This document shows positions 17,748-26,656 of a stretch of 64,000 nucleotides of DNA, one piece after another. Position 1 is the stretch's first letter, and each line of letters begins with the position of its first letter. Position numbers and translations under genes: made by a program. Source of the DNA: Solidesulfovibrio carbinoliphilus subsp. oakridgensis (GTDB taxonomy: Bacteria; Desulfobacterota; Desulfovibrionia; Desulfovibrionales; Desulfovibrionaceae); the NCBI RefSeq assembly GCF_000177215.2, contig NZ_CM001368.1, forward strand, positions 1,550,001 through 1,614,000. The letters are read 5' to 3'. The notes beneath the pieces are model-generated. The model had not been told where the DNA came from and did not search any database. It was given only the letters and a program-made list of their open reading frames with translations.

Positions 17748-20375
17748 ATGCGCATCGTCCACTTTTCCCTGACCCCCCTGGCCGGGATGCCGGTCCGGCT
17801 GGCGGCGGCCCTGCGGCGGCACGGGGGCCTGGACGCCCGGCTCGTGGACGCCACCCGGTTCGGGCTTTTCGGCCAGGACGTGGTCTTTGACGAGACCCCC
17901 GACCTGGCCGTGGCCCTGGCCGAGGCGGCGGACGTCATCTGCCTGCACAACTACCTGGGGCTGGCCTCGACCGCGTTTGCGCCCATCGACTTCGCCGCCC
18001 TGGCCCGGCGCGGCGCGGCGGTCCTCCGCCAGTTCCACAGCACGCCGGAGCTGGTGGCCGGGACCATGGGCATCCCCACGGCCGCACTGCTCGCCGATCC
18101 CTTGCCGTCCCTGGTCATTGCCCAGTACCCGGAGCGGCTGTACCCCCGGGCCATGGTGGTGCCCAATTTCGTGCCCGAGGACGAGGACGCCTACCGGCCG
18201 GCCGCCGGGCCGCCGGATGTGGACGTCTTTTTCAGCCACACCAAGACGGTCGGGGCCTTCGAGGACCGGTGGAACACCAAGGCCGCGCCCGAGGTGACGG
18301 CCCTGCTCGCCGACCTCCACCGGCGCCAGGGGGTCACGGCCGACATCGCGACCGGCGTGCCCCTGGCCGAGGCCCTTGGCCGCAAACGCCGGGCCAGGCT
18401 CGTAGTCGACGACCTGGTTTCCGGCAGCTACCACCTGACGGGCCTGGAAGGCCTGTCCATGGCCAAGCCGGTCCTGTCTTACCTCGACGGCCGGTGCCTG
18501 GAGCTTTTGGCCGCCTTTGCCGGCACGGCCAAGTGCCCGTTCGTCAACGTCCGGCTGGAGGACGCCGGCCCGGCCCTCCTGGCCCTGCACGCCGATCCTC
18601 TTGCCGCGACGGACATCGGGGCCCTGGGCCGGGAGTGGCTGGTCGAACACTGGAGCGCCGCCAGCCGGGTGGCGTATTATGTGGACGCCTATGAACGGCT
18701 CCTGCGCGACCCGGCGCTTGTTTCCCGGCAGCCGGAATTCTCCCTGGACGGGCCGGGCCGGCGATTTTTCGCCGTTGCCCTGCCCGAGGCCATGCACGAG
18801 GCCCGAAAGACGGCCGCCCTCCGGGCCGCCCTCCTGCCGCCGCCCTATGCCTCGGGCCGGAACTTTTTCCCCTGGCGCATCTCCCGCAAGAGCCACTTCG
18901 CCGCCTTCACCCCGCCGCCGGAGCTGGCCTTTCGCGACGCCGGCCTGGCCGACCTCAAATATTACCAGCACCTGCTCGCCTGGCATGTCCTCTCCGCCAG
19001 CCTGCCCGAGGGCGCCCGGGTTCTTGAAATCGGCGGCGGGGACTCGCCCCTTGGCCGGGTGCTGGCCAAGCGGTTCGACTACACCAACCTCGATCCCCTG
19101 GCCGGGGCCGGCAATGGCCCGACCGGCCCGGCGGCCGCGCCGCCGGGCCGGCTGGTCCGGGCGGCGCTCGGCGACTTTTCCCCGCAGTTGGCCGACCGGT
19201 CCTTTGACGCGGTCGTTTCCGTCTCGGCCCTGGAGCATGTGCCCGAAGACCCGGCCGTCTGGCGCGGGCTGGCCGACGACCTGTCCCGTCTCGGCCGGCC
19301 GGGCTCCTTCCACCTGCACCTTTTCGACGTGGTGGCCCGGCCGGACGGTCCCTGGACCAGCGGCTTCCTGCCCTATCTTCTGTCGCTGCTCGGCCGCCGC
19401 GACGAGCTGACCCCCTTTGCCGGCCTGGAGGGCGACCCGGACTGGCATTTCCTGGGAAAGGCCGCCTACGACCGCAACTGGCGGCCCGTGACCGGCCAGC
19501 CCTTTGACGCCTTTGGCCGGGCCTTTTCCTGGAACCTCTTTTTCACGGCCGAAGAGCTGCCGCCCCCTTGCGAGGACGCGGCCCACGCCACGGTCACGCT
19601 TCTCGGCGCGGACGCCGCCGCCTCCCTGGCCCTGCCGATCATCCTGGTACGGAAAAAGCTTCCCGCCATCCGGCTGGTCACGCCGTCTCTCGACCAGGCC
19701 GCCTTCCTGCCGGCCGCCCTGGACAGCGTGCTGTCCCAAGGCTACCCGGCGCTCGAATACGTGGTCCACGACGGCGGCAGCACCGACGGCTCGGCCGCCA
19801 TCGTCCGCCGGGCCTCCCGGCATCTGCACTCTTGGCGGTCCGGTCCGGACGGCGGCCACTACCCGGCCGTGGCCGCAGGTTTTGCCGGGACCGGCGCGCC
19901 CATCCTCGGCTGGCTCAATGCCGACGACCTGCTCCACCCCCTGGCCCTCATGAAGGTCGCCGACACCTTTCTCGCAGACCCGGGCAGCCAGTGGATCACC
20001 GGCCGGCCCACGGCCTTTGACGCCTCAGGCCGGGTCACCTGGGTCCGGCCCGACCTGCCGGACTGGTCCCCGGACGTCTTTTACAAGGGCGATTTCCGGG
20101 CCTTCATCCAGCAGGAGTCCACCTTTTTCAGGCGCGAGCTGTGGGAAGCGGCCGGGGCCGGATTTTGCAACGACTTCCGGCTCGCCGGCGACTTCGACCT
20201 GTGGCTGCGGTTTTTCAAGCTGGCGCGCCTTCGCACCGTGGACCGGCTCCTCGGCGGCTACCGGCGCCACGGAAGCAACCGGGCCGTTCTGGGCCGCGAC
20301 CGGTATCTGGCCGAGGTCCGGGCCAGCCTCGACCGGCACCAACCCTTTTTTGACGCAAGGAAGAAACACCCATGA
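17748..20375 (+). CDS. Three-domain surface-glycan enzyme: GT-like, SAM methyltransferase, GT2 glycosyltransferase
   Basis: 875 residues. ATG 17748 is preferred to the ATG at 17739 because GGAGG at 17733-17737 is only one base from the latter. Residues 1 to about 330 look like a GT4-type domain (MRIVHFSLTPLAGMPVRLA, FHSTPELVAG, VVPNFVPEDED, LEGLSMAKPVLSYLDG). Residues about 400-620 are a class I SAM methyltransferase (ARVLEIGGGDSPLGRVL, FDAVVSVSALEHVPEDP). Residues about 640-875 are a GT2 domain (TPSLDQAAFLPAALDSVLSQ, EYVVHDGGSTDGSA, LGWLNADDLLHP with DD as metal ligands, FRLAGDFDLWLRF). Such fusions build and cap polysaccharide chains. The acceptor is unknown. It overlaps the next gene by ATGA. 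Confidence 0.85.
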   Translation: MRIVHFSLTPLAGMPVRLAAALRRHGGLDARLVDATRFGLFGQDVVFDETPDLAVALAEAADVICLHNYLGLASTAFAPIDFAALARRGAAVLRQFHSTPELVAGTMGIPTAALLADPLPSLVIAQYPERLYPRAMVVPNFVPEDEDAYRPAAGPPDVDVFFSHTKTVGAFEDRWNTKAAPEVTALLADLHRRQGVTADIATGVPLAEALGRKRRARLVVDDLVSGSYHLTGLEGLSMAKPVLSYLDGRCLELLAAFAGTAKCPFVNVRLEDAGPALLALHADPLAATDIGALGREWLVEHWSAASRVAYYVDAYERLLRDPALVSRQPEFSLDGPGRRFFAVALPEAMHEARKTAALRAALLPPPYASGRNFFPWRISRKSHFAAFTPPPELAFRDAGLADLKYYQHLLAWHVLSASLPEGARVLEIGGGDSPLGRVLAKRFDYTNLDPLAGAGNGPTGPAAAPPGRLVRAALGDFSPQLADRSFDAVVSVSALEHVPEDPAVWRGLADDLSRLGRPGSFHLHLFDVVARPDGPWTSGFLPYLLSLLGRRDELTPFAGLEGDPDWHFLGKAAYDRNWRPVTGQPFDAFGRAFSWNLFFTAEELPPPCEDAAHATVTLLGADAAASLALPIILVRKKLPAIRLVTPSLDQAAFLPAALDSVLSQGYPALEYVVHDGGSTDGSAAIVRRASRHLHSWRSGPDGGHYPAVAAGFAGTGAPILGWLNADDLLHPLALMKVADTFLADPGSQWITGRPTAFDASGRVTWVRPDLPDWSPDVFYKGDFRAFIQQESTFFRRELWEAAGAGFCNDFRLAGDFDLWLRFFKLARLRTVDRLLGGYRRHGSNRAVLGRDRYLAEVRASLDRHQPFFDARKKHP

Positions 20376-21523
20376 ACATCGGCGCCCTGGTGCCGGCCCG
20401 GCTGGGGTCCCGGCGGCTGCCGCGCAAGAACATCCTGCCCTTTCACGGCCGGCCGCTCCTGTGCCGCACCCTGGACGTGCTGCTTGATAGCAACGTCTTT
20501 TGCGACGTCACGGTCTCCACCGAAAGCGAGGAGGTGGCCGCCGTCGTCCGCGAGCACTACCCGGCCGGCGACGTTGCCGTCCTCATCCGGCCAGACAGCC
20601 TCGCCGGCGACGACGCGCCGCTGGCCCGGGTCGCGGACCACTACATGGAAGCCCGGCCCCGGCTCCACTGGGGCGGCCTTTTCATGCCGACCTTCCCCTT
20701 CCGCCGGGCCGGCCGCCTGGTCGAAGCCGCCGCCGCCATCCACACCGGCTATCCCCTGCGCGTCCAGGCCGTGCGCCCGGAACAGCATTGGGACCAGGAC
20801 TACTTTTTCCCCCACGGGGGCGGCTTCGCCCCGGTCTTCGCCGGCTTTCCCACCCTCCTTCGCTTCTCCTCCACCAGCTACATGCTCTGGCGGCGCGAGA
20901 CGCCCCAGTGCACGGCCATGCGCCTGGGCTACCGCCTGAGCGAACGCGAGCACCGCCTCCGTATCGACCTAGAGGAGACCGTGGACATCGATACCCCGGC
21001 CGACCTCGACCTGGCTCTCCGCTTGGCCGCCGGGGCCCGCCTCACCCAGACGCCCGTCGCCACCCGGACCCACGGCCCCTGGTTCGTCCAGGCCCCGGCC
21101 ACGGCCACCGACGCCGATGTCGCCGCTTTCCTCGACTGGCTCGGCCCCGACCTCCTGGCCGATCCGACCGCCCCCCTGCTCCTCCTCCAAAAACCCGAAC
21201 CGCCGCTCTTCACCGCCCGCCTGGCCATCGATCTGGCCGAGCTCCATTTCTTGAACCCCACCGCCCAGGACCACACCTGGTCGCCCCGCTACGTGACCAC
21301 GGCCAATACCGCCCACTGCCTGCCCGTGTACCAGCAAAGCCCGATCTGGCGGCTCGTCGCCCGGGATACGCCACTTCTGGCCCCGCCCTGCCCCGTCAGC
21401 CGCGCCGGCCTCGGCCAGCCCATCGCGGCCGAGGAACGCCTCGTCCCGGCAGGCCGGGTCCGGTTCGTCGAGGACATGGCCGGGCTGCCGTTCTACCAGG
21501 GAGCGTACACGGTCGCAGGGTAA
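20372..21523 (+). CDS. Acylneuraminate/KDO cytidylyltransferase-like protein
   Basis: 383 residues. The first 230 match the CMP-sugar synthetase fold: LVPARLGSRRLPRKNILPF is the nucleotide-binding loop, followed by LLCRTLDVLLDS and TVSTESEEVAAV, and late in the domain RIDLEETVDIDTPADLDLAL. It would activate a nonulosonic or similar sugar with CTP. The last 150 residues are an extra region (TWSPRYVTTANTAHCLPV) not typical of NeuA or KdsB; perhaps an acceptor-linked domain. Start overlaps the upstream stop (ATGA), so it forms one unit with the two glycosyltransferase genes. Confidence 0.75.
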   Translation: MNIGALVPARLGSRRLPRKNILPFHGRPLLCRTLDVLLDSNVFCDVTVSTESEEVAAVVREHYPAGDVAVLIRPDSLAGDDAPLARVADHYMEARPRLHWGGLFMPTFPFRRAGRLVEAAAAIHTGYPLRVQAVRPEQHWDQDYFFPHGGGFAPVFAGFPTLLRFSSTSYMLWRRETPQCTAMRLGYRLSEREHRLRIDLEETVDIDTPADLDLALRLAAGARLTQTPVATRTHGPWFVQAPATATDADVAAFLDWLGPDLLADPTAPLLLLQKPEPPLFTARLAIDLAELHFLNPTAQDHTWSPRYVTTANTAHCLPVYQQSPIWRLVARDTPLLAPPCPVSRAGLGQPIAAEERLVPAGRVRFVEDMAGLPFYQGAYTVAG

Positions 21524-21572
21524 AACGAGGCCCCCGGCTGCCGGAGGCATCTTAAAAAACTCCCACTCGCTC

Positions 21573-22688
21573 CTACGGCCGATACGCCGGCAATGTCGCT
21601 TCGCTGTCTTCGCCGAGCAGGATGAACACGTCCATGCGCAGCCCCACGGGCAGCTCGGCGGGCGGATCGATGTCGATCAGGGTTTCGAGGATGCGGGTGT
21701 CGTTTTTCTCGGCCGGATCGTCGGTGCGGATGTTCTTGCGGCCAAGGATCTTGGCGATGCGGCTGACGGTGCCGGTAAACGTGCGATCGCCGTAGGCTTC
21801 GGCCATGAGGCGGACCTTCTGGCCCACGGCCACGCGGCCGATGTCGCGTTCGTCGACGTCGGCGCGGATGCGCAGCCGGCTGATGTCGCCGACGGTGACG
21901 ACCGGGGTGTCGAAGGAGACGGACACCATTTCGCCGGCCCGGCGGTGCTTGCGCAGGACCACGCCGTCGATGGGCGAGCGGATGGAGGCTTTTTCGGCCA
22001 GGGCCTGGGCTTCGGCCAGCCTTGCCCGGGCTTCGGCTTCCTCGGCCATGGCCCGCTTGATGTCTTCCTCGCGGGCCGGATCGTCGACCAGGCGGAAGTG
22101 TTGGCGCGAGGCGTCGAGGCGTTCGGTGGCCACCTTGTATTCGCGTTCGGCCCGGTCGGCTTCTTCCTTGGACAGGACCTCCTTGGAAAGGAGTTGGCGG
22201 CGGCGTTCGTGTTCCACCTTGGCCACGTCGAGGACGGCTCGGGCCTCTTCCACGGCGGCTTGCGCCTCCTTGCGCTCCATGTCGCGGGCTCCGGCCAGGA
22301 CCTTGGCCAGGGCGGCCTGGCGGGCGGCCAGCGTCTGTTCGGCGGCGTCGACCCGGGCGGTCAGTTCGTCGGCGGAAAGCCGGGCCAGGACCTGTCCCTG
22401 GCGCACGGCGTCGCCCTCCTCGACCGTGACTTCGCGGATCTTGCCGGCGATGTCGAAGCCAAGGCGCATCTCCTCGGACACGGGTTCGACCCGGCCGGGC
22501 GCGGCGATCCAGTCCGGACCGGCGGGTGGGACGGGCGGGGGCGGGGCCGCGGGCCGGGTCACGGCAGACGGGGCCGATCGTGTCGATGGGGCCGGGTCAT
22601 GGCCCTTGGTGCCGCTACGAAGCAGCATGAATATGCCGCCAAGGACCATGACCAGGGCCACGGCCAAGACGCCCAGGCGCAGCATCAT
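21573..22688 (-). CDS. HlyD-family periplasmic adaptor of an ABC exporter (DevB-like)
   Basis: 371 residues: an N-terminal membrane anchor (LAVALVMVLGGIFMLL), a Pro-rich stretch, the lipoyl half-motif (AAPGRVEPVSEEMRLGF) and a coiled-coil hairpin of about 150 residues rich in Ala, Glu and Arg. The second lipoyl half is IRSPIDGVVLRKHRRAGEMVS, with a beta-barrel ending VGLRMDVFILLGE. With the adjacent ATPase and FtsX-like permease it matches the DevBCA/MacAB-type tripartite exporter. ATG 22688 overlaps the ATPase stop (ATGA). The cargo is unknown; no outer-membrane TolC gene is near. Confidence 0.88.
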   Translation of the reverse strand: MMLRLGVLAVALVMVLGGIFMLLRSGTKGHDPAPSTRSAPSAVTRPAAPPPPVPPAGPDWIAAPGRVEPVSEEMRLGFDIAGKIREVTVEEGDAVRQGQVLARLSADELTARVDAAEQTLAARQAALAKVLAGARDMERKEAQAAVEEARAVLDVAKVEHERRRQLLSKEVLSKEEADRAEREYKVATERLDASRQHFRLVDDPAREEDIKRAMAEEAEARARLAEAQALAEKASIRSPIDGVVLRKHRRAGEMVSVSFDTPVVTVGDISRLRIRADVDERDIGRVAVGQKVRLMAEAYGDRTFTGTVSRIAKILGRKNIRTDDPAEKNDTRILETLIDIDPPAELPVGLRMDVFILLGEDSEATLPAYRP

Positions 22689-23404
22689 GTCTTTTTCTCT
22701 CCGTTGGCCCCATTTCCCCCATTGGGAACGATGTGGCCGTCTTCGATGCGGATGACCCGGTCCGCGAAGGCGGCAATGCGGGCGTCGTGGGTGACGATGA
22801 CCACGCACCGGCCGTGGGTCACGGCCAGATCGCGCAAAAGCCCGATGACGGACCGGCCGGTTTCGGAATCAAGGGCGGCCGTCGGTTCGTCGGCAAGAAG
22901 GATTTCCGGTTCGGCGACCAGGGCCCGGGCAATGGCCACGCGCTGCTTCTGGCCGCCGGACAGGTCCCGGGGCAGGACACGGTATTTGTCGGACAACCCC
23001 ACGGCGTCCAGGGCGGCCCGGGACCGGTCCCTGGCCTCGTGGCCGGTTATGCCGCGCAGGTCCAGGGCCACCCGGATGTTCTCCTCGGCATAAAGCGTGG
23101 GAAAAAGGTTGTAGCCCTGGAAAATAAACCCGATATGGGCCAGCCGCACCCCGGCCAGTTCGCGCTCGGGCAGTCCGGCCGTCTGGCGGCCCATGACCGT
23201 GACCGTGCCGCCGGACGGGGCCAGGATGCAGCCGAGGATGGAAAGGAGCGTGGTCTTGCCGCTGCCGGAGGGGCCCATGAGAAGCGCCACCTCGCCGGCG
23301 GCCACGGCCACGTCCACGCCGCGCAGGGCCGGCACCGCGACCTTGCCCAGGGTGAAGGTCTTGGTGATGCCCTCGGCGTGGAGCAGGATGTCGGGTGCGG
23401 CCAC
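22685..23404 (-). CDS. ABC exporter ATP-binding protein (DevA/LolD-like)
   Basis: 239 residues, a complete nucleotide-binding domain: Walker A GPSGSGKTT, Q-loop in GFIFQGYNLFPT, signature LSGGQKQRVAIARAL, Walker B EILLADEPTAALD, and H-loop VIVTHDARIA. Loop sequences are of the LolD/MacB/DevA export branch. It is the middle gene, between the permease (3-bp gap) and the adaptor (4-bp overlap). Confidence 0.95.
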   Translation of the reverse strand: MAAPDILLHAEGITKTFTLGKVAVPALRGVDVAVAAGEVALLMGPSGSGKTTLLSILGCILAPSGGTVTVMGRQTAGLPERELAGVRLAHIGFIFQGYNLFPTLYAEENIRVALDLRGITGHEARDRSRAALDAVGLSDKYRVLPRDLSGGQKQRVAIARALVAEPEILLADEPTAALDSETGRSVIGLLRDLAVTHGRCVVIVTHDARIAAFADRVIRIEDGHIVPNGGNGANGEKKT

Positions 23405-23407
23405 AGG

Positions 23408-24538
23408 TTACGCTCCCCGGAAGACCATGGCCGGATCGATGGTCGTGACCTTGCGGATGGAGACAAGGCCGGCGGCCACGCACATGACCACGGTCAGGAA
23501 AAAAAGGCCCACGGCCATGGGCGTCGTCAGGACGATGGACGCCCCGCCGCGCGCGGCCAGATCGACCAGGAAATAGCTGATGACGATGCCGCAGCCATAG
23601 CCGACCAGGGCCGCGGCCACGGCCTGGGTGACGATGATGCGATGGATGTAGCTGCCCGGCGCGCCCATGGCCCGAAGCGTGCCGAATTCCGGCAGGTGGT
23701 CCATGGTGGTGGCGTAAAGGGTCTGGGCCACCACCACGCCGCCGACCACCAGCCCCAGACAGGCGGCGATGAGCAAGGCCATGCCGGCCCCGGTGGTGAA
23801 CATCCAATAATACTGGGTCTTGCCCGCGAACTCCTCCCGGGTGAACACATCGACATCCGGCACCCGGGCCCGGATGGCGTCGCGAAGGGCCTCGGCGGCA
23901 AGGCCGGGCACGGGCCGCACCAGGATATAGGCCCCCTCGCCGTCCAGAAGATTGGTGTATTTGAGCGCGTTCTCGAAGGAGGCGAAGACGTAGGGCGAGG
24001 TGGTGAAGGACCGGATGCCGGAAGTGAGCGCCACGATCCGGGCCCGACGGTCGCCGATTTCGACGGACTGGCCCAGGCCGGCGACGCCGAGCTTGGAAAG
24101 GTAGAGCTCGTCCACGGCCACGGTATCGGGCAGGCGCAGGGCGGCAAGGCTCCCGGCCACCAGGCCCCATGGCCGCCCGAGGCCCGAGCCGATGTCAAAG
24201 CCGACCATTTCCACGGATTCCTGGCCGCCGGCCGGTTTTTTCCAGTTGGCGAACCGGACGATGAACCGCTCGGCCCGGGCGACGCCCGGAACGCCGAGGA
24301 TCTGGTGGAATTTCCGGGCCGGCAGCGGATAGGTGACGTCAAAGTTCCGGACCCCGCGCGAACCGACCCAGACCTCGGCCTCGGTGTTTTCGATGACGCA
24401 GGAGGTGGCCTGGGTGAAGCCGACGAAAAGACCGCTCTGGACGGCGATCAACACCACGGCAAAGACCACGCCGGTCAGGGTGACGGCCAGTCGCACGCGG
24501 TCGTGCAGGAGGTTTCGCAGGGCGATGCGGATGATCAT
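23408..24538 (-). CDS. FtsX/DevC-like ABC exporter permease
   Basis: 376 residues with one N-terminal membrane helix (about 17-40), a large extracytoplasmic domain (about 45-250) and three C-terminal helices (about 255-370), the FtsX/MacB-type topology. The N-terminal MIIRIALRNLLHDRVRLAVTL and the QTLYATTMDHLPEFGTLRAMG segment are typical of DevC-like permeases. It is the first gene of the exporter operon. Confidence 0.88.
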   Translation of the reverse strand: MIIRIALRNLLHDRVRLAVTLTGVVFAVVLIAVQSGLFVGFTQATSCVIENTEAEVWVGSRGVRNFDVTYPLPARKFHQILGVPGVARAERFIVRFANWKKPAGGQESVEMVGFDIGSGLGRPWGLVAGSLAALRLPDTVAVDELYLSKLGVAGLGQSVEIGDRRARIVALTSGIRSFTTSPYVFASFENALKYTNLLDGEGAYILVRPVPGLAAEALRDAIRARVPDVDVFTREEFAGKTQYYWMFTTGAGMALLIAACLGLVVGGVVVAQTLYATTMDHLPEFGTLRAMGAPGSYIHRIIVTQAVAAALVGYGCGIVISYFLVDLAARGGASIVLTTPMAVGLFFLTVVMCVAAGLVSIRKVTTIDPAMVFRGA

Positions 24539-24617
24539 GCGGGCACGCCGGCTGGCCCAAGGCTCCCGGCCCTACGGCCGCTACCTCATCCGGCGGCGTC
24601 GGTAAAGGGGGAAGGTG

Positions 24618-24660
24618 CCGGCTCCCGGTCCCGGGCGCCGCGGCCGGGGCCGGGAGCCGG
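24618..24660. repeat. 11-bp perfect inverted repeat between SGNH gene and exporter operon
   Basis: CCGGCTCCCGG and CCGGGAGCCGG are separated by 21 GC-rich bases. It may be a weak terminator for the SGNH gene upstream, but no T-tract follows on either side. Confidence 0.45.
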
Positions 24661-24667
24661 CCGGGGA

Positions 24668-25957
24668 TCACTGGGCCGGGCAGCCGGCCACGACGGCGTC
24701 GGCCATGGCCTTGGCGGCGGCCACCGGCAGGAGCCGGCCGGCCGGGACCGGCTCCCGGGCCGGCGTCTGGACAGCCTGGCAAGCGGCGTCCCCGGGCCGG
24801 CCGAACCACCGGGCCGCAAGCTGGCCGGCCAGGATGTCGGCCACCCAGGCGTTGCCTTCCGGGCTCCAGTGGGTGTCCCGGCCGGAATAGGTCCCGTGGC
24901 CGTCCGGGGTCGTCTCGGCCAGGCACGGGGTGAGGTCCAGGATGTCGTCGTCCGGGAGTCCCACGGACGCGGCCAGTTCCCGGGTGACCCGGCCGGGCAG
25001 GCCCTTGTCCAGCTTTGCCGGGTCCTGGCCGAGGGCCTTGGCCGCTTCGGCCCCCACGGCCGGGGAGACGGCGCAAAGGGGCGGGGAGACCATGACCAGG
25101 ACCGGCTTGCCAGATTGCGCCACCCGGGCGGCCGTGGCCAGGAAGAGCTGGTACCAGGGCAGGGCGTTTTCGTAGGCGAACATGGTGTCCTTGAAATAGG
25201 GCTTCAGGTGCGAGCGCATCTCGGAAGCCATCTGGTCGGGGGAGAGCGGCAAAAGCGAGCGGTAGCGCTGGTCCGCCTTGTCCGGCAGGACGCCGAGGCT
25301 GTCGAGGTCCGGCAGGCCGAGCAGCTTTCGCAGGGACTTGTCGCTTTGGAGCCTGAAAAGGGCCTGCGCCTTGACGAAGTCCAGGAACCGGAACGGATAC
25401 TGGTGGGGCAGCAGGGTGTAGGGGCCAAAGGCCAGGCCGTGCGAACAGACGCGGGCCAGGGTTTCGGCCAGGGCCTTCGGGTCGTAGGGCGTCTTGCGCA
25501 CGTCGTTGAAGTCGTTGCCGGCGTAGACGTTGAAAATGACGGCGTCGTAGTCCAGGGCCTGGTTCCAGAAATAGAACCGCTCCAGGTACTCGGGAAAGGA
25601 GATGGAGGGAAAGCCCAGGTTGACCACCCGCACCGGCCGGTCGAGGCCAAGGGCGTTCAGGCGCTGCTCCAACACGGCGCAAAAGCCGTACTCGGGCCTG
25701 GTCACGGCATAGGTGAAGGAATCGCCGAAGACCAGGATGCGGTACTCTTTTCCCGGCTTTTGGGCGGCCACCTGGCCGTGGACGTCGTTGAGGAGCATGG
25801 CCTCCAGGGAAAAGGACGGCGCGCCCCGGGTGGCGTAGGAATAGACGTGGTTTTTCTCGTAGCGGCGAAAGAAGAAGTCCACGAGGTAGCAGACGGCCAC
25901 GATCTGGACAGCCACGAGGAGGACAATGCCGAAAAGGCGTAGCAGGCGTTTCATCAT
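24668..25957 (-). CDS. SGNH/GDSL hydrolase-like membrane-anchored protein (AlgX/AlgJ-type)
   Basis: 429 residues. One N-terminal membrane anchor (LFGIVLLVAVQIVAVCYLV) leaves the rest in the periplasm. RILVFGDSFTYAVTRPEYGF carries the nucleophile Ser block, and GRDTHWSPEGN supplies the D-x2-H catalytic pair. The insertion between them is large. Known relatives acetylate or deacetylate exopolysaccharides or lipids. Substrate is unknown, though the nearby glycan genes make carbohydrate acyl transfer plausible. Apparently monocistronic. Confidence 0.75.
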   Translation of the reverse strand: MMKRLLRLFGIVLLVAVQIVAVCYLVDFFFRRYEKNHVYSYATRGAPSFSLEAMLLNDVHGQVAAQKPGKEYRILVFGDSFTYAVTRPEYGFCAVLEQRLNALGLDRPVRVVNLGFPSISFPEYLERFYFWNQALDYDAVIFNVYAGNDFNDVRKTPYDPKALAETLARVCSHGLAFGPYTLLPHQYPFRFLDFVKAQALFRLQSDKSLRKLLGLPDLDSLGVLPDKADQRYRSLLPLSPDQMASEMRSHLKPYFKDTMFAYENALPWYQLFLATAARVAQSGKPVLVMVSPPLCAVSPAVGAEAAKALGQDPAKLDKGLPGRVTRELAASVGLPDDDILDLTPCLAETTPDGHGTYSGRDTHWSPEGNAWVADILAGQLAARWFGRPGDAACQAVQTPAREPVPAGRLLPVAAAKAMADAVVAGCPAQ

Positions 25958-26091
25958 GGTGGTGTCGAAGGTTTCCCGCAGCCGGTGACACGGGGCGTCG
26001 CTGCAAGAGGATTGGAGGAGTGGCGGGCCGGAGCGCGGGCTTGGGATTGCACCCGCGCCCCGGCCGGTTCACGGCGCATGACCGGGCGGCC

Positions 26092-26628
26092 TCAGTGCTT
26101 GAGCACCGCGCCCTCGCCGGCGAAAAAGACCGCGCCGGCCGGAGGCGGCCCCTTGGCGTCCAGGGCGGCCCGGACCTTGGACGAGCCGTAGACGGCCTTG
26201 TAGCCGAACGAGATCCCGTAGTCGCCGGCGGCCTGGCCGGCCGGGGACAGGTTGCATTCAAAGGGAATGGCCGCGCCCGGCGTGAGTGGCATGCCCTTGT
26301 AGGTCTTTTCCGACGAGGCCAGGACATGGCCGGCCGGATCGCGCAAATAGGCGGTCAGGGTCAGGGATTCCAGGCGATCGACCCAGGGCGGCAGGTCGTC
26401 GGTCACGGGCGTGGCCCGGCCCCGGATGCGGTAGGCGCCGCCGGAGCGGACGCCCGAAAATTCGAAGCGCCAGAACTGCATGGCCAGCGTGGTCGGCGGG
26501 CCGGTGTGGATCGGCCGCGATTCGAGGTGGGCGACGGTCATGCTGGCGCAGCCCGCGGCCAGGGCCAGCGCGAAAACGGCCACCGACACGGCCCCCAGAC
26601 GGATCGCCACAGCGCGCGTCACGGTCAT
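26092..26628 (-). CDS. Putative lipoprotein of unknown function
   Basis: 178 residues. A signal sequence ends in ALALAAGC, with Cys27 as the likely lipidated residue. The remainder is mostly beta-type sequence (LTLTAYLRDPAGHVLASSEKTY, then GDYGISFGYKAVYGSS) without recognised motifs. It lies 28 bp before the Cys-cluster gene's stop on the same strand, so it may be the last gene of a small minus-strand unit with it. Confidence 0.7.
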   Translation of the reverse strand: MTVTRAVAIRLGAVSVAVFALALAAGCASMTVAHLESRPIHTGPPTTLAMQFWRFEFSGVRSGGAYRIRGRATPVTDDLPPWVDRLESLTLTAYLRDPAGHVLASSEKTYKGMPLTPGAAIPFECNLSPAGQAAGDYGISFGYKAVYGSSKVRAALDAKGPPPAGAVFFAGEGAVLKH

Positions 26629-26656
26629 ACCCCCTCCTTCCGGCGGCCCCGGGGCG

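Noticed and set aside
17130-19937. A 935-codon minus-strand open frame over the glycan locus
   Set aside because: Same kind of shadow; the plus-strand proteins carry recognisable GT and methyltransferase motifs.
22733-25942. A 1,069-codon plus-strand open frame across the exporter operon
   Set aside because: It runs opposite to three genes with clear ABC-exporter motifs and has the Gly/His/Asp-rich look of an antisense frame in GC-rich DNA.
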